Source: Oscillospiraceae bacterium (lineage in GTDB: Bacteria; Bacillota; Clostridia; Saccharofermentanales; Saccharofermentanaceae). From it: a stretch of 62,828 nucleotides of DNA. Made by a program: the position numbers and the translations under genes. Positions within the stretch are counted from its first letter, which is position 1, and each line of letters opens with the position of its first letter. Positions 35,993-45,171 of this stretch are shown in pieces. Where the stretch lies: assembly GCA_902802325.1 (NCBI GenBank), contig CADCLV010000005.1:1-62828 (forward strand), written 5' to 3'. The notes under the pieces were generated by a model. That model made no database searches. It was not told the DNA's origin and worked only from the letters and a program-made list of their open reading frames with translations.

Positions 35993-38203
35993 TCACTCTT
36001 CTTTCTTGCTCTCTTTCGTAGATTTGCGGCGGGTCGTTTTCTTTTCCGCCGTGCCTTCTGATTCTGTATCGTCAGTTTTCGCACTCTTCTTAGCTGTGTT
36101 CTTCGGGCATTCCGGATTCGCACACTTCGGATAAGCACGTCCGCGGAAACGCTTCCAGATCATATAACTGCCGCAGGTGTCACACTTCTGACCTTCTACC
36201 GGCAGATACCAGCTGATGAATTCACAGTTCGGATCTGTTCCCTTCTTGTCACATGTATAGAATACACGTCCTTTATACTTGTTGGAGCGATGGGATACCA
36301 GACCGGATCCGCAAAGAGGACAGGCCCCCTTGACTGTGATTTCGATATTTCTCGTATATTTGCACTCCGGGAAATTCGAGCAGGCAATAAACTGACCGAA
36401 ACGGCCTTCCTTGACCACAAGATCTGCGCCGCAATCCGGGCAGGTCTCACCGGTCTTCTTTTCTTCCATCTTCACTTTTGATACAGAGGAGCCGGCCTTC
36501 ACGATCAGTTCGTGGAAAGACGGGTAGAAATCAGAAAGAACTTTGACCCAATCCTTCTTTCCGACTTCGATCTCATCGAGTTTGGATTCCATATCAGCAG
36601 TAAAGGACACATCCACGATTTCCTCAAAGTTATCGGACAGCAGGGCGGTAACCACCTTACCCAGTTCCGTCGGGTGAATGACCTTTCCTTCTTTATCGAT
36701 ATAATTTCTCTCAAGAATAGTGGAAATCGTCGGAGCATAGGTCGAAGGACGGCCGATTCCCTTTTCTTCCAGTGTCTTGATAAGAGTTGCTTCTGTATAA
36801 CGCGCCGGAGGCATAGTAAACTTCTGTTCCGGCTTCAGGTCCAAAAGCTTCAGGCTCTGCCCGTCAGACAATTCCGGAAGTTTTGACTTCACGTTCTTGT
36901 CATCTTCCGGGTTATCCTCGGTAATATCTGCATAAGCCGCCAGGAAACCCTGGAACTTAACTGTTTCACCCTGTGTACGGAAAATTGAATTCTCACAGCG
37001 TACATCCAGCGATACCGTATCTACTTCAGCAGAAGCCATCTGGGAAGAAAGAAAACGATCCCAGATCAGTTTATAAAGACGGTACTGGTCATTGGAAAGA
37101 GAACTCTTAATGGTTTCCGGATCCAGCTCAAAGTGCGCCGGGCGGATCGCCTCGTGGGCATCCTGGGCGGAATTCTTATTCGAATACTTTCTCGGAGACT
37201 TCGGCAGATACTTATCTCCATACTTACTGATGATCAGCTCTCTGGCGGCTTCCATCGCTTCCGTGCTGACACGGACAGAGTCAGTACGGATATAAGATAC
37301 CAGAGCTACCTGGCCCTGTCCGCTGATCTCCACACCTTCATAGAGCTGCTGGGCAACACTCATGGTCTTTCTGGAAGTAAATCCAATACGGCGGGATGCC
37401 TCCTGCTGCAATGTACTCGTGGTAAAAGGAGCAAACGGCTGGCGCATCTTTCTTCCCTTTTTCACCGTATCTACGAAATACGGCTTGCCGGAAAGCTCGG
37501 AAAGCAACGCATCTGTCTGCTCTTTGTTGGCAAGTTTTACTTTTTCGATCTTACCGTTCTTTTTCTGACCGTGATAACGGGCACGGAACGGGAAGCGGTT
37601 CGTTTCCGGAGTCAGTTCCACATTTACGTTCCAGTACTCCTCCGGAACAAATGCATCTATCTCTTTTTCACGATCCACCACGAGCTTTGTCGCAACGGAC
37701 TGTACACGTCCGGCAGAAAGGCCCTTTCTGACCTTGCTCCACAAAAGCGGACTCAATTCATATCCGACCAGACGGTCCAGAATACGTCTGGCCTGCTGGG
37801 CATTGACCAGATCGATATCGATCTTTCTCGGGGAAAGGATAGCATTTTGAATCGCTTTTTCGGTGATCTCGTTAAAAGAGATACGGCAATCTTCATTCAG
37901 ATCTATATTGAGAACTTTGGCAATGTGCCATGCAATGGCTTCTCCTTCGCGGTCAGGGTCCGTTGCGATATAGACACGATCCGCAGATCCGGCCAGTTCC
38001 TTAAGTTCACGGATCACTTTCTCTTTGCCGCGCATATTGATATAAGTCGGTTTGAAATCATGCTTGACGTCCACGCCCATCGTCGAAGAGGGCAGATCGC
38101 GGATATGACCTACTGAAGCCGTGATCTTATACTCTTTTCCCAGGTATCGTCCGATGGTCTTGGCCTTGGCCGGGGACTCTACTATCACCAAATTCTTGCT
38201 CAT
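35993..38203 (-). CDS. topA: DNA topoisomerase I
   Basis: Type IA topoisomerase that relaxes negative supercoils. The 736-residue protein has the TOPRIM domain IVESPAKAKTI...TDPDREGEAIAW (7-92) and the active-site Tyr304 in LVSYIRTDS. Three C-terminal zinc ribbons (about 600-705, each with four Cys) follow, then a short Lys/Ser-rich tail. GGGAG lies 9 bases before the ATG. It follows dprA by 52 bp in the usual dprA-topA-trmFO order. Confidence 0.97.
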   Translation of the reverse strand: MSKNLVIVESPAKAKTIGRYLGKEYKITASVGHIRDLPSSTMGVDVKHDFKPTYINMRGKEKVIRELKELAGSADRVYIATDPDREGEAIAWHIAKVLNIDLNEDCRISFNEITEKAIQNAILSPRKIDIDLVNAQQARRILDRLVGYELSPLLWSKVRKGLSAGRVQSVATKLVVDREKEIDAFVPEEYWNVNVELTPETNRFPFRARYHGQKKNGKIEKVKLANKEQTDALLSELSGKPYFVDTVKKGRKMRQPFAPFTTSTLQQEASRRIGFTSRKTMSVAQQLYEGVEISGQGQVALVSYIRTDSVRVSTEAMEAARELIISKYGDKYLPKSPRKYSNKNSAQDAHEAIRPAHFELDPETIKSSLSNDQYRLYKLIWDRFLSSQMASAEVDTVSLDVRCENSIFRTQGETVKFQGFLAAYADITEDNPEDDKNVKSKLPELSDGQSLKLLDLKPEQKFTMPPARYTEATLIKTLEEKGIGRPSTYAPTISTILERNYIDKEGKVIHPTELGKVVTALLSDNFEEIVDVSFTADMESKLDEIEVGKKDWVKVLSDFYPSFHELIVKAGSSVSKVKMEEKKTGETCPDCGADLVVKEGRFGQFIACSNFPECKYTRNIEITVKGACPLCGSGLVSHRSNKYKGRVFYTCDKKGTDPNCEFISWYLPVEGQKCDTCGSYMIWKRFRGRAYPKCANPECPKNTAKKSAKTDDTESEGTAEKKTTRRKSTKESKKEE

Positions 38204-38255
38204 TGCGTACTACTCCCTGAAAGTGATTCGTCTAACAGTATTTATATATAATTCA

Positions 38256-39425
38256 TTAAAGGCGAATTGTCAAAACATATTTCTGACGATCTTTCTGGAT
38301 TTTTCCCTCTAGTTCCATCTTTCCCAGCACTTTGGCCACATGTGAATAAGGAAGTCCCAGTTCCTTTACAATATCATCCGTGGACACGGCCATACTGCCG
38401 ATCATCTCCAAAATCAATTTTCGGATCTCGTTTTCTGTGACCTTTTCCGGTTCCTGGGAAATCTTTTTTCTCAGCTTATTCTGTTCATATTCTTCTTTGA
38501 TCTCCAAAAGTTCACGGAAAAATGCCACATTAGCAAGATAAGCCATGATATCTTCCGGCTCCGTTGCAATCTGGGCTCCGTCTTTTAAAAGGAGCAGGTT
38601 TCCTTCAGACGTCTCGGAATACACCGTGTTCGGGACCGCAAATACTTCCCGGGACTGGGCAGCGGCAAAACTGGCCGTATGTAACGTGCCGCTGTTCCTT
38701 CCCGCTTCCGTGATCAGTACGCAATCTGAAAGAGCAGAAAGTATTCTGTTTCTGGCCGGAAAATACTGGCGCGTGATCGGCTGGCACGGCGCCAGTTCCG
38801 AAAGTAGAAGGCCTTCCCGGCTGATCCTTTCGAAAAGCTCCTTGTGTTCACCGGGATAGACCTGGTCAAGTCCGCAAGGCATAACGGCAATAGTCTTCCC
38901 TCCACATTCCAGGCACGACATATGGGCTGTACCATCGACTCCCCGGGCAAGTCCGCTGATGATCACGACATCATGCAGAGCCAGATTTCTGGAAAACTCC
39001 CGCGTCACTCGTCTTCCATAATAGGACGGTCTTCGGGTTCCGACGATCGCCACCCGGGAACGGCTTTCGTCTAAAAGGGACAGATCACCCTTGTAGTATA
39101 GTACCAGCGGCATATTCGGAAGATGATGCAAATAGGATGGATAGACCGGATCAAAGAAGTCAAAAGAGCCGATGCCGGATGATTCGGCCAGATCAACATA
39201 TTCCGGAAATTCTTTATAGACCTTGCTCTCCTGAAGTTTTTTCCAATTCTCTTTCTGTTTTAATGAAAACTCCTTTTCATTGAGGAGTTCTGACCTGGCA
39301 TAATATAGTTCTTCCAGTGAATTCAATCCGTTTCTTCCCATAAGGAGGCGGATCTGGGTCCCATTCATGATTTTCCCGGCCATCAGTAACGAGCAGAACA
39401 GGTCAGCTTCCAGTTTTTCACGCAT
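38256..39425 (-). CDS. dprA: DNA-processing protein DprA
   Basis: Loads RecA on incoming single-stranded DNA during natural transformation. The 389-residue protein has an N-terminal SAM-like helical region and a Rossmann core with VAIVGTRRPSYYG, IISGLARGVDGTAH and FPARNRILSALSD. A C-terminal winged helix (about 325-389) ends the protein. The start at 39425 has GGAGG 8 bases upstream; the ATG at 39431 is too close. It overlaps the comM stop. Presence with comM hints at competence capacity, but no com operon is in the window. Confidence 0.95.
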   Translation of the reverse strand: MREKLEADLFCSLLMAGKIMNGTQIRLLMGRNGLNSLEELYYARSELLNEKEFSLKQKENWKKLQESKVYKEFPEYVDLAESSGIGSFDFFDPVYPSYLHHLPNMPLVLYYKGDLSLLDESRSRVAIVGTRRPSYYGRRVTREFSRNLALHDVVIISGLARGVDGTAHMSCLECGGKTIAVMPCGLDQVYPGEHKELFERISREGLLLSELAPCQPITRQYFPARNRILSALSDCVLITEAGRNSGTLHTASFAAAQSREVFAVPNTVYSETSEGNLLLLKDGAQIATEPEDIMAYLANVAFFRELLEIKEEYEQNKLRKKISQEPEKVTENEIRKLILEMIGSMAVSTDDIVKELGLPYSHVAKVLGKMELEGKIQKDRQKYVLTIRL

Positions 39426-40992
39426 GATCATTTCCTCCCCGGGCTTCGCCCCACTTCGGAAGACGGAAAGACATGGCTTCCGTAATGTGGTCCTCTTTTA
39501 CATCCCTGCTTTCCTCCAGATCCGCGATGGTCCTGGCAAGCCTGATCATACGGTGAAGTCCGCGTACGGACATCTTCATCTGATGGGCCACCATAGCCGC
39601 ATATTCCATTTCTCTTTTCCCAAAACGGAAGATCTCGCCAAGTCCTCTTTCCCTGCACTCACCGTTTCTTTGGCGTGGAATACCGGCTTCATCACACCGG
39701 CGGTACTGGATCTCCCAGATCTCCCTTATCCGCTCACGCCATTTCACGCTCTCTTTTTTATTCTCATCCTTCATAGTCGAAAGAAGAGATTCTTCTGTGA
39801 TCCGTCCCAAAACACAGTAGATATCCATCCGGTCTAAAAGAGCGCCGCTGATCCGTCCCTGATAGCTGGAGATCATGGATGTGGTGCAGGTGCATTCCGA
39901 TGGCGATTCCAGGTATTTCCCGCATCGGCAGGGGTTCATGGCCGAAACCAGTAGGAACCGGGCCGGAAACTCGTGATTTCCGTAACTTCTTGAGATAGTG
40001 ATGCTTCCTGTTTCCAAAGGGACGCGTAAAAGATCCAGTACATGAGGTGAAAATTCCGGAAGTTCATCCAGAAACAAAATACCGTGAAGTGCACGGGAGA
40101 CTTCTCCGGGTGTGGCACTTCGTCCGCCGCCGACCATGGCCGAGCTGGTGCATGTGTGATGGACATACCGGAACGGACGCACCAGGGAACGGAGCGTCTC
40201 GGGAGAAAGGACCGTCAGAGCGCTTTCCACCCGAAGAAGATCGATCTTCTCTTCTTTTGAAAGTGGCGGAAGAAGACCTTGAAGGATCTGCGCGGAAAGA
40301 GACTTTCCCGTGCCGGGAGAGCCGACCATAAGAAGGTTATGAAAACCTGCGGCAGAAAGCACAAGAGCCCGGGAAGCTGCGGGCTGTCCACAAAGGCAGG
40401 AGATGTCGGCAGAAGGTTCAGGAAGCGCCTCATCAAAAGATACAGGTGTATTTCCAGAAGAATTCGGGCGATATCCGGAGACGATCTCCACAGCGCCGGT
40501 CAGATCGTCTACTCCCGTAACGGAAACGCCCAAAAGTGCAGCTTCTTTCTGGTCGGAAGACGGAACCAGACAAAGTCCCTTCCTTTCCTTAGGAAGAGAT
40601 AAAAGCCGCGAGATACTTCCTGGGACAGCTCTCACCTGTCCGGTAAGAGAGAGCTCGCCATAGATCGTGATCTCTTCATATGGCGAACGGATCTGTCCGG
40701 TCGCCAGAAGAATGGCCATGGCAATGGCCAGATCAAACGAGGATCCGGACTTAGGAAGATATGCCGGGGAGATATTTACAAGAAGCCGCTGATTGGGAAA
40801 GAGGAACCCGCATGAACGGATACTGGCCCGGACCCGTTCCTTGGCTTCACGGATGGAGGAGTCGCCCAAGCCCACCACCTCAAAGCTCGGCAATCCTTGG
40901 AATATGGACGCTTCTACTTCCGCCACTTTACCTTCCAGACCGGAAATATATAACGTTTTCACCTTTGCATTTCGGATCTTGACCTGTTCCAT
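39418..40992 (-). CDS. comM: ComM/YifB family Mg-chelatase-like AAA+ ATPase
   Basis: 524 residues. An N-terminal Lon-protease-like S5 fold (about 1-160) is followed by the AAA+ Mg-chelatase domain with VGSPGTGKSLSAQIL (Walker A), GILFLDELPEF (Walker B) and MNPCRCGKY, then a C-terminal Mg-chelatase domain. ComM is a helicase-like factor for integrating heterologous DNA in transformation. The ATG at 40992 has AGGTG close by and aligns with the family. First gene of the leftward comM-dprA-topA-trmFO group. Confidence 0.94.
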   Translation of the reverse strand: MEQVKIRNAKVKTLYISGLEGKVAEVEASIFQGLPSFEVVGLGDSSIREAKERVRASIRSCGFLFPNQRLLVNISPAYLPKSGSSFDLAIAMAILLATGQIRSPYEEITIYGELSLTGQVRAVPGSISRLLSLPKERKGLCLVPSSDQKEAALLGVSVTGVDDLTGAVEIVSGYRPNSSGNTPVSFDEALPEPSADISCLCGQPAASRALVLSAAGFHNLLMVGSPGTGKSLSAQILQGLLPPLSKEEKIDLLRVESALTVLSPETLRSLVRPFRYVHHTCTSSAMVGGGRSATPGEVSRALHGILFLDELPEFSPHVLDLLRVPLETGSITISRSYGNHEFPARFLLVSAMNPCRCGKYLESPSECTCTTSMISSYQGRISGALLDRMDIYCVLGRITEESLLSTMKDENKKESVKWRERIREIWEIQYRRCDEAGIPRQRNGECRERGLGEIFRFGKREMEYAAMVAHQMKMSVRGLHRMIRLARTIADLEESRDVKEDHITEAMSFRLPKWGEARGGNDHA

Positions 40993-41091
40993 ATCGCACC
41001 TGCTTTCCAAGGATTTGGCACATTCTACTCTTTTCCGCCGCGACTATCTCGTGTTTTTTTCGACAAAAGACGACAAAATCGCGAATTGTGC

Positions 41092-41097
41092 TATAAT
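41092..41097 (+). promoter_or_regulatory. ychF -10 box
   Basis: TATAAT 57 bp upstream of the ychF ATG, in the 161-bp divergent space with comM. No good -35 is visible. Confidence 0.4.
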
Positions 41098-41153
41098 ATT
41101 GGCTTGTTAGTTAAATTATTCGGGAAAGAAATAGAAGAATCGAGGTATTCTAC

Positions 41154-42245
41154 ATGAAACTGGGCATCGTTGGTCTGCCGAACGTCGGCAAAAGCACTCT
41201 TTTTAACGCCATTACCAAGGCAGGCGCGGAATCCGCGAACTACCCTTTTTGCACGATCGAGCCGAATGTCGGCGTTGTTTCCGTACCGGACAGCCGTCTG
41301 GACAAGCTTGCGGAAATGTATAACCCGGAAAAATATACACCGGCCGTCATCGAATTCGTGGATATTGCCGGTCTGGTACGCGGTGCCAGCAAGGGCGAAG
41401 GTCTGGGAAATAAATTCCTTGCAAACATTCGTGAAGTAGATGCGATCGTTCATGTTGTCCGCTGTTTTGATGATACCAATGTCGTTCATGTAGATGGCGG
41501 CGCCAATCCGAAGCGGGATATCGAGACCATTGAACTGGAGCTGATCCTTTCGGATATGGAATATATGGACCGTCGTCTGGATAAGGTCAGAAAGATGATG
41601 AAAGGTGGCGACAAGAAGTTCCAGGCAGAACTGGACTGCTATGAAAAGATCGCCGCACAGCTGGAGCAGGAAAAGCCGGCCCGTTCCCTCACCTTCGACG
41701 AAGAAGAAATGGAATTTGTAAAAGACCTGGCTCTCCTTTCTTTAAAGCCGGTCCTCTTTGTTGCCAACATAGCGGAAAGTGATATTTCCAACCCGGATAT
41801 AGAGTATGTAAAGACCGTTAAGGATATCGCCGCTTCTTCCGGAGAAGAGTGTGTCGTGATCTCGGCTAAGATCGAAGAGGAGATCGCTATGCTGGATCCG
41901 GATGAAAAAGCCATGTTCCTTGAGGAACTGGGTCTTTCCCAGTCCGGTCTGGATAAGATGATCCAGGCAAGCTACAAGCTTCTGGGTCTCATCTCTTACC
42001 TTACTGCCGGTCCGCAGGAAGTTCGTGCCTGGACCATTAAGAACGGAACGAAAGCTCCGCAGGCAGCAGGTAAGATCCACTCGGATTTCGAGCGTGGATT
42101 CATCCGTGCGGAAGTGGTGGCCTTTGATGACCTGATGGCCTGTGGAACCTATGCGGCCGCAAAGGAAAAGGGTCTTGTCCGTTCCGAAGGAAAAGAATAT
42201 GTGATGAAAGACGGCGACGTGGTACTGTTCCGTTTCAATGTCTGA
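41154..42245 (+). CDS. ychF: Redox-regulated ATPase YchF
   Basis: Obg-family P-loop protein that prefers ATP. The 363-residue protein opens with [16 protein letters not shown] (G1), has [18 protein letters not shown] (G3), a coiled-coil insertion (about 130-180) and a C-terminal TGS domain. Single-gene unit with its own promoter region and strong terminator. Confidence 0.97.
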   Translation: MKLGIVGLPNVGKSTLFNAITKAGAESANYPFCTIEPNVGVVSVPDSRLDKLAEMYNPEKYTPAVIEFVDIAGLVRGASKGEGLGNKFLANIREVDAIVHVVRCFDDTNVVHVDGGANPKRDIETIELELILSDMEYMDRRLDKVRKMMKGGDKKFQAELDCYEKIAAQLEQEKPARSLTFDEEEMEFVKDLALLSLKPVLFVANIAESDISNPDIEYVKTVKDIAASSGEECVVISAKIEEEIAMLDPDEKAMFLEELGLSQSGLDKMIQASYKLLGLISYLTAGPQEVRAWTIKNGTKAPQAAGKIHSDFERGFIRAEVVAFDDLMACGTYAAAKEKGLVRSEGKEYVMKDGDVVLFRFNV

Positions 42246-42268
42246 TCTTTACACATCAACAGAAGTCA

Positions 42269-42298
42269 AAAAAGGACTGCTTTCCGGCAGTCCTTTTT
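42269..42298. terminator. Bidirectional terminator between ychF and the ABC exporter gene
   Basis: Stem AAAAAGGACTGC / GCAGTCCTTTTT with loop TTTCCG; T tracts on both sides. Confidence 0.92.
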
Positions 42299-42323
42299 CT
42301 TTCAGTGAAGATCCGTCACCGGA

Positions 42324-44225
42324 TCAATATACATCGCTTTGGACCATGGACTTTCCTTCCCATTCGGGATCGCCTTTTTTCTCCGCCCCTTGCATATCCA
42401 GTACCTGCCGGAACTGGGTCTCATAAAGATCCCGATAGATGCCGTTTTTATCCAAAAGCTCCTGATGGGTACCCATCTCGGCCACATGTCCTTCTGCGAT
42501 CACTACGATCTTTTCTGCTTTCATGATCGTGGAAAGACGATGGGCGATGACTATAGATGTTCTATTCTGCATAAGAACTTCCAACGCCTCGGAAATGGCA
42601 TTTTCCGAAATCGAATCCAGTGCGCTGGTGGCCTCATCCAGAATCAGTATCTTCGGATCTTTTAGGATGACCCGGGCGATGCTGATACGCTGTTTCTCAC
42701 CGCCGGAAAGCTTTAGTCCCCGGTTTCCGACCATGGTGTCGTATCCTTCCGGCTGCTTGACTATAAAATCGTGTATGCTTGCGATCTTGCAGGCTTTTTC
42801 GATTTCTTCCTGGGTTGCATCTTCTTTGGCATAAAGAAGGTTTTCCCGGATCGTACCATTAAACAGATAAGTATCCTGTGTAACCACGCCGATCTGCTGA
42901 CGAAGATAGGTCAGATCTATTTCCCGTACATCTTCCCCTGCGATCTTCACACTTCCCTCTTCCACATCATAAAGGCGCGGAATGAAATTCACCACAGTGG
43001 ATTTGCCGGAGCCGGACGGACCGACAATGGCATACATTTTTCCTCCGGGGACCGTAAAGGACACATCCTTAAGAAGTTCTTTTTCCGGCGTATAGGAAAA
43101 TTTCACGTGATCGAAAACGATATCCTGATTTGCCACATCCGGTTTTGCCCCGTTTTCCGGAGACACCAGCGGATTGGCACGGTCAAAGTAATCGAAGATA
43201 CGGGTAAAAAGGGCTAAAGAACGGGTAAAGTCCACGCCCAGGTTCATCAGTGATTCCACCGGACGGTAAAGCCGGTTGATCAGAGCGACGGTAGCGGTAA
43301 CCACACCGACAGTCAGTGTCGGATCATACTTTTTGATAATGCAGATTCCTCCGGCGAAATAAATAAGAAGCGGACCCACCTGGGTAAACATACCCATCAT
43401 GACGCGGAACCATTTTCCGCTCCGCTGTTCTTTCAAAGAAAGTTTGGTGACCTGTTCATTCACGCGGACAAAGTTCTCATATTCCTTCTCTTCTCTGGTA
43501 AACAGTTTCACCAGCATGGAACCCGACACGGATAAAGTCTCGTTTATGACCTGATTGAGTTCATCGTTCTTTTCCTGCGTCTTGGTAAGAAGCTTATACC
43601 GGTTATGTCCTACATTTCTCGTCGGCAGGATCAGAAGCGGAATAATAAGGATACCTACCAGTGCCAGCGGGATGCTCATGGTAAAAAGCGCCACCAGTGT
43701 CGTAATGACTGTGGCAAAGTTATTCACGCAACTGGAAAGAGTATTGGAAATGACTGAGCTGACACCGGATATATCCGTATTCATACGTGTAATGATGTCA
43801 CCCTGTTTTTCTGTAGTAAAAAAACTGTGGGGCATCCACTGGAGCTTTCTGTACATCTCGTTTTTCATATCGAAAATGATTCGCTGAGAGATCCAGGCAT
43901 TGATATAACTTTCCACCACGCTGATGACCTGAGATGCGGTCAGGGCGGCAAAAGCCAGAAGCAAAAGCTTGATCAGAAGTCCCATATCATCACCGAGGAG
44001 GGCTTTATCAACGATCTTTCCGGTGATGATCGAAGGAAACAGGCCTACTACGGCTGAAAGGAGGATCGATATGATCACGAAAGCAAACTGAAGCCTGTAG
44101 GGCTTCATATAAGAGGTGATCCGGCGAAGGAGTTTCTTATCCACCTTCGGTTTATTCTTTTTTTCTTCCTCTGTCAGAAAACCACGTGGGCCGAATCGCA
44201 TCGGGCCCGGACCACCCATCGCCAT
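42324..44225 (-). CDS. ABC exporter (fused membrane and ATPase domains)
   Basis: 633-residue half-transporter of the MsbA/BmrA type. Six membrane helices (about 50-350) are followed by an ATPase domain with GPSGSGKST (about residue 405), LSGGEKQR and ILILDEATSALD. A Gly/Pro-rich N-terminus (GGPGPMRFGPRGF) is typical of one half of paired clostridial multidrug exporters, but no partner half is adjacent, so it may work as a homodimer. It follows a small membrane protein gene by 12 bp. Substrate unknown. Confidence 0.92.
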   Translation of the reverse strand: MAMGGPGPMRFGPRGFLTEEEKKNKPKVDKKLLRRITSYMKPYRLQFAFVIISILLSAVVGLFPSIITGKIVDKALLGDDMGLLIKLLLLAFAALTASQVISVVESYINAWISQRIIFDMKNEMYRKLQWMPHSFFTTEKQGDIITRMNTDISGVSSVISNTLSSCVNNFATVITTLVALFTMSIPLALVGILIIPLLILPTRNVGHNRYKLLTKTQEKNDELNQVINETLSVSGSMLVKLFTREEKEYENFVRVNEQVTKLSLKEQRSGKWFRVMMGMFTQVGPLLIYFAGGICIIKKYDPTLTVGVVTATVALINRLYRPVESLMNLGVDFTRSLALFTRIFDYFDRANPLVSPENGAKPDVANQDIVFDHVKFSYTPEKELLKDVSFTVPGGKMYAIVGPSGSGKSTVVNFIPRLYDVEEGSVKIAGEDVREIDLTYLRQQIGVVTQDTYLFNGTIRENLLYAKEDATQEEIEKACKIASIHDFIVKQPEGYDTMVGNRGLKLSGGEKQRISIARVILKDPKILILDEATSALDSISENAISEALEVLMQNRTSIVIAHRLSTIMKAEKIVVIAEGHVAEMGTHQELLDKNGIYRDLYETQFRQVLDMQGAEKKGDPEWEGKSMVQSDVY

Positions 44226-44237
44226 ATGGGTCCTCCT

Positions 44238-44546
44238 TTATTCTTTCGTCTGTGTCTTCTCAGACTGCTTCTGATAAAGTGCCGATAATTTCATTATCAT
44301 GATCAACGATACTACATAAACAAGAAGGCAGGCAATTTCCGCCAGAATAAAAAACAGAAGCGGTTCCCCTTTTCTGGCCAGGGCGATAATCATAACAAAG
44401 AGCGCCGCCGAGGAAAAGATCAGCCCGGATATAAAAAGGAACTTTGCCGTGACGGCATCTTTCTTTTTCATACTGACCGGCACAGTAAATGCGCAGATCA
44501 AGGAGACCACGACCATTATGATCGGAAAGATCATACCGAAATTCAT
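44238..44546 (-). CDS. Small membrane protein of unknown function
   Basis: 102 residues with three predicted membrane helices (about 5-24, 36-57, 65-87) and a polar C-terminus. It overlaps the coaE stop by four bases and lies 12 bp before the ABC exporter, so it is in the polA-coaE operon and might be an accessory of the exporter. No family recognised. Confidence 0.75.
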   Translation of the reverse strand: MNFGMIFPIIMVVVSLICAFTVPVSMKKKDAVTAKFLFISGLIFSSAALFVMIIALARKGEPLLFFILAEIACLLVYVVSLIMIMKLSALYQKQSEKTQTKE

Positions 44547-45151
44547 ATCCGTATCCCTCTTTCATTCAATTCAGATTTCACGGCTTGATCGATCTGGGCA
44601 TAGAGTTCTTCCAGTGTACCGTCATTGACCAATACCACATCTGCGAGTTCTTCATATTCTTCCCTCGTCATCTGCATGGCCATACGTTTCTTGGCATCTT
44701 CCCGATCCATTCCTCTTCCTTCCAGTCTTTCAAGACGGACCGGATCGCTGGCACTTACCACCCAGACCTGGTTACATACATCCACAAATCCGTGACGGAC
44801 CGGGATCGGCACATCCAGCACGATCAGTTTCACTTTCTTTTCCGCCGCTTTGGCGATCTCTTCTCCGATGGTGGAAAGCACATAGCGGTGAATGATCGCA
44901 GAAAGTTTATCCAGTTTATTCTTCTCGGAAAACACCAGAGAAGCCACATAACTTCTATTTAACGCACCTTTGGAATTAATGGCACGGGAACCGAGAAGTT
45001 CGGCGATCTCCGGAAGCGCTACTCCACCGACATCCGTTATCTGTTTTGAGATCTCATCCGCATCCAGTACCTGTACGCCTTTATCCCGGAAATAACCGGA
45101 GACAGTGCTTTTGCCACTGCCAATACCACCTGTCACACCTAAAACAAACAT
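44543..45151 (-). CDS. coaE: Dephospho-CoA kinase
   Basis: Last step of coenzyme A synthesis. The 202-residue protein begins MFVLGVTGGIGSGKSTV (P-loop) and has VLDADEIS and the lid segment GRGMDREDAKKRM. The ATG at 45151 has GAGG 8 bases upstream and leaves 20 bp to polA; a 13-residue extension would overlap polA. polA-coaE linkage is common in Firmicutes. Confidence 0.95.
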   Translation of the reverse strand: MFVLGVTGGIGSGKSTVSGYFRDKGVQVLDADEISKQITDVGGVALPEIAELLGSRAINSKGALNRSYVASLVFSEKNKLDKLSAIIHRYVLSTIGEEIAKAAEKKVKLIVLDVPIPVRHGFVDVCNQVWVVSASDPVRLERLEGRGMDREDAKKRMAMQMTREEYEELADVVLVNDGTLEELYAQIDQAVKSELNERGIRI

Positions 45152-45171
45152 TTTTACGTCCTCTTTATTCC